A stretch of 64,000 nucleotides of DNA from Macrosoma leucophasiata (GCA_036365455.1 JAWQUS010000016.1:14407001-14471000); one strand, 5' to 3'; positions 1 through 10,023 are shown, counted from the first letter of the stretch. A program made the numbers and translations. Notes: generated by a model not told the origin, from the letters alone.

Positions 1-40
1 TGTCACGCGGGCGAAGTCGCGGGCACAGCTAGTCTTATAT
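1..40 (-). repeat. Edge fragment of a dispersed retroposon with GC-rich head
   Basis: The plus strand carries the complement of the head motif CCCGCGACTTCGCCCGCGT followed by AGCTAGT. The same head occurs at 20874, 35463 and 40752. It is cut by the window edge. The head belongs to a dispersed family whose copies continue into repeats ending in ACAGACAGAC-type tails; I do not know which autonomous element moves it. Confidence 0.55.
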
Positions 41-570
41 AAAATGACTACTAAATTAACAGTGCAAAAAGCTAAAATTCAATATTAAGACGAGAATAGT
101 AAAGATGTCAAGGTTCTCAAGGTAAAACACAAAGTGGGGTGGAAATTCCCGGAAACGCTTTTGCAAATTAATTAACATAATTAGGATTTACTCTCATTTG
201 CTGCCAACGGCTTCCTATCAAATGGGAAAGCAAGTACATTGAGGGCAACTCATTATTATCACCTATAGACATCTTAAGAATATTTAAAACTTCAATAAAC
301 ATACAGTAATTTTTAATGACTAGGTATATGCAGAGATGCTTTATCATTTAATTTATATCAGACAAATATAAAGTAAGATTGCAATAGGACTGATATAAGA
401 GATGGTTCCAGTTCCTTTCAACTCTACAATAAAATGACTACATAAAATATACTTCTAACTACATTGAATTTATCTGATACCGCGAATACGAAATGTACTG
501 AACACATGCTTTTATTTGAATCACAATAACAATGTGAGTATTGACATTACATTTTGGTGACAGAGAAAAT
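41..570. other. AT-rich non-genic stretch
   Basis: No exon, RNA gene or recognised repeat seen. Lies downstream (3' side) of the last visible iRhom exon, so it is probably intron. Confidence 0.5.
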
Positions 571-618
571 ACATTTTTTTTATGTAATGGAAGTGGTAAA
601 CAAGCATGCAGTTCACAT
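571..618 (-). repeat. Family A retroposon, 3'-end fragment
   Basis: Poly(T) followed by ATGTAATGGAAGTGG and the AAGCATGCAGTTCACATT block, the 3' end of family A in antisense. It is cut after about 45 bp by the next copy. Confidence 0.7.
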
Positions 619-623
619 TATTG

Positions 624-920
624 TTTTTTTTTTTTTTTTTTATGCTATGGAACTGGTAAGCAAGCATGCAGTTCACATTGATGTTAAGTGATGACTACAG
701 CCTATAGACACCCACACAAAGACCAAGGTCAAAATGCAGATGCGTTACCACTCCTGAGGCCTAAGGTCTTATGCCTCTGTGCCGGAAATTACAGGGCCGT
801 ACATTACCACCTGACCGGAACACGATAGTGTTGAACACTACCATTTAGCGGCAAGTATATTAGGTAATGCGGTGGTGCCTACGCCCGCGAGCTCCGTCAC
901 TGGAGCTCTACCACCAGTAA
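624..920 (-). repeat. Family A retroposon, near full length
   Basis: Antisense copy from an 18-nt poly(T) to CTCTACCACCAGTAA. Family A (my label) is about 300 bp. Its sense strand opens with TTACTGGTGGTAGAGCTCC, where GAGCTCC and GGAGCTC can pair as a hairpin, and it ends in ACATAAAA plus poly(A). The poly(A) tail indicates copying from RNA. I see no canonical B box (GGTTCGANTCC). Confidence 0.85.
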
Positions 921-1155
921 AAGTTAAGTGATGACTGCAGCCTAAAGACACCAACACAAAGACCAAGGTCAAAATGCAGATGCGTTACCATTCCTGAGGC
1001 CTAAGGTGTTATGCCTCGGTGCCGGAAATTACAGAACATTACCACCTGACTGGAACACGATAGTGCTGAAAATTACCATTTAGCGGCAAGTATATTAGGT
1101 AATGCGGTGGTGCCTACGCCCGCAAGCTCCGTCACTAGAGCTCTACCACCAGTAA
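921..1155 (-). repeat. Family A retroposon, second copy joined head to tail
   Basis: Starts inside the family at GTTAAGTGATGACTGCAG with no poly(T), directly abutting the previous copy, and runs to CTACCACCAGTAA. It looks like a tandem duplication of the 5' four-fifths of the unit rather than an independent insertion. Confidence 0.8.
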
Positions 1156-1550
1156 CTCTTGTTTATATTTAACTGAAGTATAATATATGTTCAAATGGAC
1201 GGAATAAATCATTTATATTATCAACTAGTTGAACCCCACGACTTTATCCTAGCACGAATTGCGAAACGGTGGCATCGTGCTATTATGGTAAGAAATTAAT
1301 GAAACACCCCGACATTTTAATCACATAGGCGAAACAATTCTGGCCTTAGAAATGGATATCAGGTTTTGTGTAGATATCTATCGGTTGCAGTATCCAATTT
1401 TAAGTGGCTACAAGCATGCAGTCCACATTACAATAAGAACCACAATAAGAATATATGTATAATTATCGTAAATACGCTATATTATTTGTCCTGACAAAAT
1501 ATGTAAGTATATATTGTTAACCATTATTAATTTAATTTGTTTGATCTGCT
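1156..1550. other. Non-genic stretch with a worn family A piece
   Basis: About 1360-1433 resembles the 3' half of family A in sense orientation (GTAGATATCTATCGGTTGCAG, AAGCATGCAGTCCACATT). The rest is unrecognised AT-rich sequence. Confidence 0.45.
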
Positions 1551-1802
1551 TGACATCCGTGAAACACCAGGGTCCCAGATGAAAATCAGCGTCAAGTCGA
1601 TTGATGTGATCGACTTGACATGATGCTGATCTGGGCTCCCATTTGGACCAGCCGTGAGACTTAATCTCTTTTTTTTTCTTTTTTAATTGTTATTGTTTTT
1701 GCTTTTTGTTTAATTGTACCTGTGTACCAATCGTCTGGCAATTTGTGTCGTCATGTCTCTGTGCTGTCCAAATAAATGATTTCTTTCTTTCTTTTCTTTC
1801 TT
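1551..1802 (+). repeat. 3' end of a non-LTR element with (TTTC)n tail
   Basis: The segment ends in CTGTCCAAATAAATGATTTC, which contains a polyadenylation-type AATAAA, followed by TTTC repeats, as in several LINE 3' ends. The tail runs straight into a family A copy. No coding remnant remains, so the clade is unknown. Confidence 0.5.
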
Positions 1803-2372
1803 TCACATTGATATTAAGTGATGACTGCAGCCTATAAACAAAGACCAACGTCAAAATGCAGATGCGTTACCACTCTTGAGGCCTAAGGTGTTATGCCTCT
1901 GTGCCGGAAATTACTGGGCCGTACATTACCACCCGACCGGAACACGATAGTGCACACTACCATTTAGAGGAAAGTATATTAGGTAACTGCCTCGGTAGCC
2001 TAGTGGTAGCAGGCCCCTACTACTACGCTGAGGTCCTGGGTTCGATTCCCGGGTAGGGGATTATCAGAGATAATGGTGAAAAAGCCTTTATCTCTGGTTC
2101 TATTGGGATTTTTCCATTTTCTGGAAATTTCCCAGTACCTCAAAGTTTGGTAATGTGCCCGGAGATGTCAACAGGCTCGCCACCTGTTACATGGGCCAAA
2201 ACGTAACCGGCGAATCGTGGGTGTTTGCATGTATGCTTGAATGCATGCATTTACCTCTGCCTACCCCTTCGGGGATTACAGGCGTGAAGTTACGTTTTTT
2301 TTTTACGTATATTAGGTAATGTGGTAGTGCCTACGCCTGCAAGCTCCGTCACTGAAGCTCTACCACCAGTAG
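1803..2372 (-). repeat. Family A retroposon interrupted by SINE-1
   Basis: Antisense family A in two parts, 1803-1986 and 2307-2372. The break falls inside GTATATTAGGTAA, which is present on both sides of the inserted SINE. The poly(T) end is missing or replaced by the neighbouring TTTC tail. Confidence 0.85.
1987..2306 (+). mobile_element. SINE-1, tRNA-derived, complete, with 13-bp target duplication
   Basis: About 320 bp. Pol III promoter boxes are clear: A box TAGCCTAGTGG at 1996-2006 and B box GGTTCGATTCC at 2039-2049. The body ends in CTCTGCCTACCCC...GGCGTGAAGTTACG plus T-rich tail. GTATATTAGGTAA flanks it at 1974-1986 and 2307-2319, showing insertion into a family A copy by target-primed reverse transcription. 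The 3' end resembles the end of the LINE at 9057-9826, its likely source of reverse transcriptase. Confidence 0.9.
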
Positions 2373-2405
2373 CAATGGTTTGCTACGTTCACTACATAAT
2401 AATGG

Positions 2406-2490
2406 AAGACCAAATCTGGTATCTGGCGCTCTACACTCTCTGCCTACCCCGTTAGGGACCTGGCATGAAGATACATACATATCAAATAAT
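2406..2490 (+). repeat. LINE-X 3'-end fragment
   Basis: Carries the terminal coding and tail sequence CTCTGCCTACCCCGTTAGGG, CCTGGCATGAAGATACATAC seen at the end of the longer LINE at 9057-9826 (called LINE-X here). Strongly 5' truncated. Confidence 0.75.
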
Positions 2491-2749
2491 ACTACGGTAT
2501 AAATGCGTCGGGACGTGACGGCCCACCCCATCGCCCTCTAGTGCGGGAGTATTCATCCGCTAGTGCAGTCAGTCACCCGGACAATGGCGGTCAAACCAAT
2601 CCAATAGCAGTGATAGTAGTAAATACAATAACGCAGGATGGGCAGCAGCATCCCGCGATAAAACTGCCACCGCTGCGATTATGGCATATTCGCCGATAAT
2701 GACGCACAACGTTGTTGTAGGCATCTTTGGGGAAGGGTTTGATCGATTG

Positions 2750-2870
2750 ATTGAGGCATAACACCTTAAGCCTCAGGAGTGGTAACGCATCTGTATTTTG
2801 ACTTCTGGTTTATCTGTAAGTGTCTATAGGCCGCAGCATGCTTGTTTCCCACTTACATAACAAAAAAAAA
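2750..2870 (+). repeat. Family A retroposon, 3' half
   Basis: Sense-strand GAGGCATAACACCTTAAGCC through CATAACAAAAAAAAA; internal deletion near GCAGCATGCTTG. 5' truncated. Confidence 0.8.
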
Positions 2871-4440
2871 TCAGCATAGAATGTCTTTCGGCTTGAGAAA
2901 TAATAGAATAGAATGAAATAATAGTGCAATCTTAAACTGCTGTAAGCCACCTTTTTATGGCAACACATTGCTTAATCTGCGTTATGCATATATTAGCCAG
3001 TCCCGAGATTAAATCTCCGATACCACAGACCCTTGTCACAAAGATTTAGGTAGTGAATAGTGATATATCTGTCAGACAAGTAACTAACTTCTTGCAATGC
3101 AATCAGTATAATGGGTTTGCGGCATTTACTTAACGTGCATGCAGTTAATAATATTTTGAACTGAAGAGTATGAATTCCGAATTAAATTAAAGTAAATAAC
3201 CTACATCAATACATAACACTTAAAAATATAGAAACAAAATCTGCTGCTTATTCTCGTACATACTTATTTTCACACGTAAATGTTTGAACTTGTTTAAAGT
3301 AAATGCAGTATAGCCTTCTAAATTAGGCACCTGCTTAACAGGATGCACCTTTCACGAAGAAGATATGAAACACTGAGACATTTATCTTACGTAACGTAGG
3401 GGGAATGCGGGCACATTGATACGCGTGGCACATAGATAAAGATACAGTAGACTTTAAAATCAAACGAAGCATTTTTCAGTATTATTTCGAAGAACCTAGT
3501 ATATTATTTTAATAAGAGAACGCATAAAATACTGGTATTTTCTCTATATTTATTCAAAAATAATTCATAAACTATGGACAAAATTACTGTTGGGTTCCTG
3601 TTTGTACATTCATCACCGCGCTTGCCCTCCGCTTTAAGAGCGGTTTTCTAACATCTACACAAAAGCTATAGGCCAAAATACAGTCACGTTGCCGCCCCTG
3701 AGATCAAACTCTCTAGTTAAATCTCTAGTTTTACCTTTATGATAGAAATTGTGGGACCGTACAACAAACTAAAACTAATAAATACAGCTGATATCACTAG
3801 AACGGCAGATATAAGCCAAAATCTAGAATATGAGCACGCTAAAAGTGTATCAAAATAATCGCGTATAATAAGATTCACATGGTAATAAAAACGTGAATTA
3901 TTTAATGGATATCAACATTTAAAATTTATAATACAGTTGAAAAATAATGGATAACTCCATTTTATCCATTTTCAACTTGAATGAAAAATGCAAAGATAAC
4001 TTTTACTTTTAAAAATTAAATATTACCGCTTACTATCAACCAGATAAATGCACTAAATCATTTTAAAGTATTCCCATTCATAAATCGTAACTTATTCAAG
4101 AACTGAAAAATCATGCACCCATATTGCATTTTAATCCATTTACAGTTGAGACATAAGTATATCAACGTTAAGGTCGACGTCACCCTCGAATACGAACAGT
4201 GGAGTGTATAATTATAATAAGAAGCTAATTAATCTGTCAAGTTGGAGCAACATGACGTTGTAATAAGAGCTTGGAGTTTGCTGGAGCGTGGTTATGAACT
4301 CTACGTCTGTTAGATTAGCCAAAAAGTGACTTGCAATCATGCGCAGCAAACACTTTGTAACTTTATAGCTTCGTGCGAGTAACAAGCACTGTTAGTGTAA
4401 CCGTACTTTTGCAAAATATTGCATTTAGTTAATTGATATC
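2871..4440. other. AT-rich stretch without recognised gene
   Basis: Only short, unconvincing open frames. A badly worn antisense family A piece may lie at about 3640-3765 (TAACATCTACACAAAAGC, GGGACCGTACA). Nothing else recognised. Confidence 0.45.
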
Positions 4441-4690
4441 GTTTCTGTAATAGAGATCTTATTTTTAAAGAAAAATGGAAAGAAAAATTTGACTTCAGGC
4501 GAGGCTCGAACTCGCGACCTACTGGGAATCTAGTCCAGCCGCTCTTCCAATTGAGCTACTGAAGCCCTGCCCGATTTGTCAAATCTTTCCTTCACATCTA
4601 TTGCATTGCTTTATGGTAGCAGTAGCGCCATCTATTACCAACTATGCTAGTTAGGCTGTGTTAATGCGAAATAATATAAAAACAATAGAG
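4441..4690 (-). repeat. tRNA-like repeat, copy 1
   Basis: The core (minus strand, 4492-4565, 74 nt) folds as a cloverleaf: acceptor GCTTCAG/CTGAAGT, D stem GCTC/GAGC, T stem GCGAG/CTCGC with loop TTCGAGC, and an anticodon loop CTAGATT that would read AGA. The flanks (GCCCGATTTGTCAAAT on one side, AAATTTTTCTTTCC on the other, then TATGGTAGCAGTAGCGCC) are shared with copies at 41888-42382. It is therefore a repeat carrying a tRNA-like core, not a single-copy tRNA gene. Confidence 0.7.
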
Positions 4691-4867
4691 ATCTTGATTC
4701 ATTTTGGTGTAGATTGGTATCTTTTGCCCGTTGTTATAGTAAATTGTTTAATTATCCTTTTCTTTAAAAAATTGCGATTTTTAAAACAAAAAAATTATAA
4801 AATAATTGTAGATAAATAAATAGCATTAACCATTAAATAGGTGTCAATGTTTTAGAGGTTGGTAGAT

Positions 4868-5148
4868 ATTGGTGATAGAGCTCCAGTGACGGAGCTCGTG
4901 AGCGTAGGCACCACCGCATTTCCTTATATACTTGCCGCTAAATGGTAGTGTTCACCACTATCAAGTTCCGGTCAGGTGGTAATGTACGGCCCTGTAATTT
5001 CCGGCACAGAGGCAAAACACCTTAGGCCTCCGGAGTGGTAACGCATCTGCATTTTGACCTTGATCTTTGTGTGGATGTGTATAGGCTGCAGTCATCACTT
5101 AGCATCAATGTGAATTGCATGCCTATTTGCCACTTCCATAACATAAAA
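4868..5148 (+). repeat. Family A retroposon
   Basis: Near full-length sense copy, from GTGATAGAGCTCCAGTGACG to CATAACATAAAA. Slightly diverged, short A tail. Confidence 0.85.
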
Positions 5149-5539
5149 GTTTTTACAATAACAGGACAAAAATCTCAGTCTTGTCCTCAACCGTGTGATG
5201 GACCAACATATTTATGTGATGATGATGAGTATGTTCATATTTAAGACTGTTGTCTTTTAAATACTATTTTCTACAACGTGTAACAGTTTCAAATGTACAA
5301 CCCGAAACTAGTTTGTTCAGAATCGATTTCAGGCATTTTTAATATAGGTAATATTAAGGCCCATAATTAATTACAATTAAGGAAATTATGGTCACCCGTT
5401 TGGTGAACAGTAAATAGAAACGAAAATGAGACTAACGTCTATCTAAAATAATATACCGACACAGAAGGACCAGAATTTGGTAGTCCGTAAATTTTCTACA
5501 GTTATATGAATATATCTCATTCCCTTTATAACCATCAAC
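5149..5539. other. Non-genic stretch, probable iRhom intron
   Basis: No exon, RNA gene or repeat recognised between a family A copy and the exon echo. Confidence 0.4.
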
Positions 5540-5641
5540 CATAGTCATGATCGTAAACGCTGTCGTCGTGTGTTGTACTCGCGTTGCCGTAGAATTTGCG
5601 AGATCACTGCACTGATGTGGATAGCCGAGACCGCTAGTTCA
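5540..5641 (-). pseudogene. Decayed tandem copy of iRhom exon C
   Basis: Aligns without gaps for about 85 bp to the first half of the exon at 5710-5885, at a constant 240-bp offset (5555-5640 against 5795-5880). In the homologous frame the Trp codon of STSVQWSR is TGA, and further stops follow. The exon's 3' part (DDVFF onward) is not recognisable and the donor position reads GAATG rather than GTAAG. It lies 3' of the parent exon in transcript order. Best read as a dead exon duplicate; identity with the parent is roughly 70 percent by eye. Confidence 0.7.
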
Positions 5642-5709
5642 GAATCGCCAACCTTTGGTAAACCTTAAAAAAGCTGTTATCAAAAATTAAAACTATTCAA
5701 TGATCTTAC

Positions 5710-5885
5710 CCTTTAGGTCCGTCGACCTCATCGTCATGGTGTTGTTGATTCAGCGGTGACGTCAGCGCTGAAGGTGAGAAGAACACGTCGTCGCCATCGC
5801 CATCGTCGTGTGGACTGCTCGCGCTGCCGCGGAACGAGCGAGACCACTGCACCGACGTCGACTGCCGTGACCGCCGCGTCACCGC
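5710..5885 (-). CDS. rho-5: Inactive rhomboid (iRhom), internal exon C
   Basis: 176-nt exon of the minus-strand host gene. The acceptor TCAACAG precedes 5885 and the donor GTAAGA follows 5710. The frame is open for 58 codons plus 2 nt and enters in phase 0, which fits the phase-0 end of the exon at 17266-17437. The product is basic and Ser/Arg-rich first (RSRQSTSVQWSRSFRG), then acidic (DDGDGDDVFFSPS). In iRhoms the cytoplasmic domain has an SVA(R/K) block, then a basic RSF segment and an acidic segment; this exon fits that order. The strongly GC-rich composition contrasts with the AT-rich surroundings. The next exons, including the membrane rhomboid domain, would lie left of the window. A plus-strand reading is also open, but its phases match nothing. 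Confidence 0.72.
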
Positions 5886-5889
5886 CTGT

Positions 5890-6069
5890 TGACGTAAGAA
5901 TTATTATGAGTATTAGGGTCATAGCTCACTACAGCCACCCGGCACCCGACCAGCACCGCTTCGTTTTACGGCGTTCCACTCGTTGTCGACGGGTGGTCCA
6001 CGGGTGAACGACGCGATGTTACTTGTGAACCACTCGCGGACAGCGCGCGGTCCACTTGGAAACGAGCAA
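5890..6069. other. GC-rich segment between iRhom exon C and a LINE fragment
   Basis: Contains CGCGCGGTCCACTTGG and ACGGGTGGTCCACGGGTG. A similar GC-rich block (GCGTGGACCGCGCGCCGTCC) lies at 7060-7190 on the other side of the LINE fragment. This suggests the LINE landed in a once-continuous GC-rich region. No exon boundaries fit well. Confidence 0.35.
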
Positions 6070-7020
6070 GACTTGTTTATTTTAGCTATTTTCACAGTGT
6101 CATGTCCTATGGTATTTTATTGTGGGGTCGAGCGGCTGACATACAATCAATTTTTGTATTACAAAAGAGGGCCATTAGAGCGATGTATAACTTACGTAGT
6201 CGTGATTCTTTGAAAGAACTATTTAAAGAAATAAATATAATGACAGTCCCTTGCCATTATATCTATGAAAATATACTTTTCGCGAGGAAAAATCTACATC
6301 TGTTTGATAAAATCTCCGATAGGCATAGTTATAATACGAGGAATAAGAACAAGTTGTCTCTGCCAAGTTTTCGACTGACAAAAACTAATACATCTTTCCT
6401 AAAATATAGTGTAGAATTTTATAACAAGATCCCAGCCGGGATTGCTGAACTCACCGATGGTAAATTCAAAGCATTAATTAAACGCACTCTATGTAAAAAG
6501 GCTTACTATAAACTCGAGGACTATCTCAAGGATAGAAATGTTTGGCTAAATGCTGATCTAGCTCCACAAAGGTGTTAAATGTAATAATCAAAGTGTAATG
6601 TTGATATTATATTGTTAATTTTAAGCTTGTTTAAATTATGGAAAATTGTAAAAATATGCCTAAGAGATATTTTTAAAAGAGCCGACTGAGTTTTTTCCGG
6701 CAAGTTTTTCTCAGATCATATTGGCCTTTGGAACTTTGCCGGTGAATGACAAAGAATGACTCTTTTTCTTTTCTTTTTACTCTTTGTTATAAGTTTGTAA
6801 AGGGGAAAAGAGACATTCTACTGATATACTTTTTGCATTAGTTTATGACATTTAGTTTTATCTTAGTGATATTCTTGACTTTACATATATTTTTTATCTT
6901 GTTTGCAATGTATATCAATTGTTATTCGCTTTAATTTATTTTGTTTGTTTTTGACGTGTCATAAGAGGTGCCTGTCACCCTAAATGAATAAATGAGTTTC
7001 TGATTCTGATTCTGATTCTG
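6070..7020 (+). pseudogene. Non-LTR retrotransposon, Jockey-like, 5'-truncated 3' part
   Basis: A 158-codon open frame (6102-6578) encodes the end of a reverse transcriptase ORF: YFHSVMSYGILLWG at its start, then QKRAIRAMYNLRSRDS and HSYNTRNKNKL, blocks typical of the thumb and C-terminal region of arthropod Jockey-type elements. The catalytic YADD region is missing. About 440 bp of 3' UTR follow, ending in (TTCTGA)n repeats at 6995-7022, the kind of simple tail these elements carry. It is dead on arrival through 5' truncation, but the remaining frame is intact, so the insertion is not very old. It sits in the intronic region just 5' of iRhom exon C, antisense to the gene. Confidence 0.8.
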
Positions 7021-7189
7021 AAACAGCGCATTGGCAGTGCAAAGTCAACGCAAGACAAGCTAGGTCACCGAGTGGTTCACACGGCGTCCGCGCGTGGACC
7101 GCGCGCCGTCCACGCGTTGTTGGCTTGTGGTCGAGGCGATCCTATGTCGTTACGGAGCGGAGTTGATGTAATGAGCGCAGACCTCTCGA

Positions 7190-7560
7190 GGCGGTCGGCC
7201 TTTGGAACTCTGCCGGTGAACGACAAGAAATAACTCTTTTTCTTTTCTCTTTACCCCTTGTTGTCATATTTTTATATTGTAAACGGGACTTAATCGCGTA
7301 CTATTTTAATCGAAGTATTTACCTCGACCCTCAAGGTAAATACTTCGAGGGTCGAGGGAGAGAGGGTCGAGGTAAATACTTCGATTAAAATAGTACGCAA
7401 TTAAGTCCCGTTTACAATATAAAAATATGAATACAAATCGTGAAATTTTAAAACAATTAATCCTTGTTGTCAGTTTGTAAAAGGGGAAATGAGACATTCT
7501 ACTGATATATTTTCTTACATTAATATAATATATATAGTTTTATCTTAGCCATATTCTCCA
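7190..7560 (+). repeat. Second Jockey-like 3' UTR copy, split by a palindromic insert
   Basis: GGCCTTTGGAACTCTGCCGG and GGGGAAATGAGACATTCTAC match the 3' UTR at 6730-6840. The match is broken by a 195-bp insert at 7267-7461. No coding part remains. Confidence 0.75.
7267..7461. mobile_element. Palindromic insertion with 11-bp target duplication
   Basis: CCTTGTTGTCA occurs at 7256-7266 and 7462-7472, and a related LINE copy lacks the insert, so this is an insertion. It holds an inverted repeat of 67-bp arms (7266-7332 and 7362-7428) with one mismatch and a 29-bp spacer. The spacer repeats the arm motif GGTAAATACTTCGAGGG. The right end is 33 bp beyond the palindrome, so it is not a plain TIR element. 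Class unknown. Confidence 0.8.
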
Positions 7561-7655
7561 TTACTAATGATCACTTATAATCTAGAGAATATATATCCAC
7601 TAGGTTGTCTATCAAAATTTGGCCGCAAATATTTCAACATAAGGAAATATATAAA
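7553..7655 (+). repeat. Fragment of the long-TIR element end
   Basis: TATAATCTAGAGAATATATA followed by TCCACTAGGTTG and GGCCGCAAATATTT match the terminal inverted repeats of the 2.1-kb element at 26932-29059. Confidence 0.65.
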
Positions 7656-7891
7656 CTGCCCCAGTAGCGTAGTGGTAGCAGGCCACTACTACTACGTTGG
7701 GGATCCTGGGTTCGATTCCCGGGTCGGGGACTATCAGAGATAACGGTTTAAAATACGGTTTTGCCACCTGTTACATGGGCCAAAAACGTAACAGGCGAGT
7801 CGTGGGTGTTTGCATGTATGATTGAATGCATGCATTTAACTCTGCCTACCCCTTCGGGGATTACAGGCGTGAAGTTACGTTTACGTTTATC
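7656..7891 (+). mobile_element. SINE-1 with internal deletion
   Basis: A box TAGCGTAGTGG and B box GGTTCGATTCC are intact; about 90 bp of the body after ATCAGAGATAACGG are missing. Ends in GGCGTGAAGTTACGTTTACG. Confidence 0.85.
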
Positions 7892-8409
7892 ATCACATAA
7901 AATAATAACAGATGAATGAACAACCCCCGTTTATGTGATTCTAGCTTAAAGCTCGCAAATGTAGTACTTAAACTACTTCCATCCTCATTTAGTTCTGCAC
8001 CATTAAAAAACAAAATTCCTAAAAGAAAATATTCGAAGTTCTCAAAGGCCCTTAAAAAGCACTACTCCTAAACAGCAGTTGTATATACGAGTTCCTTTCC
8101 GAGATATTGCCGGGAGCGGCAACTCGATATTATTTACGATGCCATAACGGTCGAGTCGATCCCAAAAGACATCGCTTTTATAATTTATCGCATGGAAATA
8201 TGGTAGCCTAATTCATCCGTCGCATATTCGGAGGCCGCTAAAATGAGAAATTATTGCGGGTTTCGAACCACATGCGTTATTTGCATTTTGAATACGGTTT
8301 GTGTTATAATTATGAGGTAGTTTTATTGTGCGATATGTCTAACAAACTAACAAAGGACCCACATTTCCATCTTTTATTTTGCCGTATGCATATCCGGAAC
8401 AGTCATGCA
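7892..8409. other. Non-genic stretch
   Basis: AT-rich, no recognised element. A 105-codon frame beginning at 8254 extends into the following LINE 3' region and has no supporting features. Confidence 0.4.
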
Positions 8410-8995
8410 CGCTTAAATGTCTTTGCCTTTGGCGGCGTCGTGTGGCGGGTTGCTCACTTCCCTCTAAAATGGTCGAGGAGGGCAATGGCTGTCACATGCG
8501 TCATACTCGTGAACGGGTGCTGTTGGTGGGGACTGGTCTGTTCTGGTTTGCAGGGGCTACATCACATTTAGTAGATAGCAGTTTATTTGCATCTATGCTA
8601 TGGACGTTGACATTATTTGATTTTTCACGATAATCTATCTGTACTAGATTTAAGCTCTCATTTAAAAGAGCTCTTACTGAGTTTGTTGGGTAGCGGAGTT
8701 CTTCTCAGTAGTGACTGCACTTGGAACTCTGCTAAGTGAATAACATTGATCTTGACGAATAAGTTTTTCTTTTTCTTCATTTATTATCATTGAAGGAATT
8801 GAAAAATTTTATGATTATTATGTTTTAACCAAATAGTTTAAATTTTAATTTTTAATATACTATTAATATATGATTTTGCTTTTACTATATGTAATGGTTA
8901 TTCGCTCTAGGTAGTTTATGATTTATTGACGTTTTGAAAGTATCTGTAAAGATCTATTCGAAATAAAAATATTTTCTATTTCTATTTCTACATAT
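8410..8995 (+). repeat. Non-LTR element 3' end with (TTTCTA)n tail
   Basis: TTACTGAGTTTGTTGGGTAG, GGAACTCTGC and the terminal AAATAAAAATATTTTC followed by TTTCTA repeats mark a LINE 3' UTR. The same end (TTCGAAATAAAAA, TATTTTC) recurs at 38880-39150. No intact coding sequence. Confidence 0.65.
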
Positions 8996-9056
8996 TGCAC
9001 TATTCTTAGACTGAAATCGCGTGTAAACAGAATCTTTTTATGTGAATTAATTAGTA

Positions 9057-9826
9057 TGTATGTATCTTCACGCCAGGTCCCTAACGGGGTAGGCAGAGAG
9101 TGTAGAGCGCCAGACATCCCGGTTCTGACAAACCTCTCGTGCCTCGTCTACCTTCATCATTCTCTTCATACATGCACGCCGATTCCTAAGACTTTTGACA
9201 CCACCATCAGACAGAACTCGACCTATTTGGTCATGGTAGGTCAGCCTTGGTCTTCCTGGGCCTCTGCAACCATCCACATTCGCATTGTATATCTGTTTAG
9301 TCATTCGCTCATTCGACATTCTTTCTATATGCCCGAACCATCGGAGCATGCCTTTTTTCATTTTTACACCGATACTATCATTCACACAAAGTCTCTTTCT
9401 TACATCTTCATTACGAACGCGATCGGTGAGTGATACACCGCAGATCTTGCGCAAAGATCTCATCTCGACCGCGTTCAACTTACTTTCATGCTCTTTCCTG
9501 CATACCCAGCTCTCGCTTCCATATAAAAGCGTTGGAGTAAGTACAGCATTATGTACGGCTAGTCGAGCCCGCTGGCTGAGATGTTTAGATTCTAGCAGCT
9601 TACCCAACGCTCCATTCACGCAATTCCCAGCAAGCACTCTTCTTTCTATGTCAGTGGTGTACCTACCATCCTTGCTAAAAGCACATCCAAGATATACAAT
9701 TTCATCAACCTGTTCTAACACTGCATCATCTACTACTACCCTTGCATTTGTTCTCTGTTCATCTCTTTCAAATACTAATACTTTAGTTTTATCCACATTC
9801 AATTGTAAGCCTTTCTCCATACAATC
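9057..9826 (-). CDS. LINE-X, 5'-truncated copy encoding RT C-terminal region
   Basis: GAATTAATTAGTA flanks the element at 9044-9056 and 9827-9839 (13-bp target duplication). The minus strand carries an uninterrupted 250-codon frame from about 9820 to 9068. It opens with LQLNVDKTKVLVF, continues with VDEIVYLGCAFSKDGRYTTD and TPTLLYGSESW, and ends in MLRWFGHIERM and GRPRLTYHDQIGR blocks. These are typical of the post-catalytic part of insect non-LTR reverse transcriptases. The YADD catalytic box and endonuclease are missing, so it cannot act alone. The 3' end is GGCGTGAAGATACATACATA. The clean frame and duplication point to recent insertion. The clade (RTE-like or relative) is uncertain. Confidence 0.85.
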
Positions 9827-10023
9827 GAATTAATTAGTAAATGTACAATATGCAGTTCATATTCAGGGCGTGTTCACGTGATCCGCTAACAACCCGCAAC
9901 GCGCCGCATGTAACTAGCACTTACGACTTGCCTCCACGTAGATACCAACTTTTAGTCAAATATATACCTAATATTTTCCGCGATAAGTAGAAAGCTCCAA
10001 CTTAAATTTTTAACACCAGCTAA

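Noticed and set aside
5718..5891. Plus-strand exon reading with AG before 5718 and GTAAGA after 5891
   Set aside because: It is open, but its peptide is low-complexity Arg/His/Thr. The minus-strand exon on the same DNA has good splice sites, matching phases with two other exons and an iRhom-like peptide.
8254..8633. Two overlapping frames of 84-105 codons
   Set aside because: They overlap a LINE 3' region, have no domain and no splice context.
9285..9833. 182-codon plus frame antisense to the LINE-X RT
   Set aside because: Shadow of the minus-strand frame, whose RT-type blocks are recognisable.
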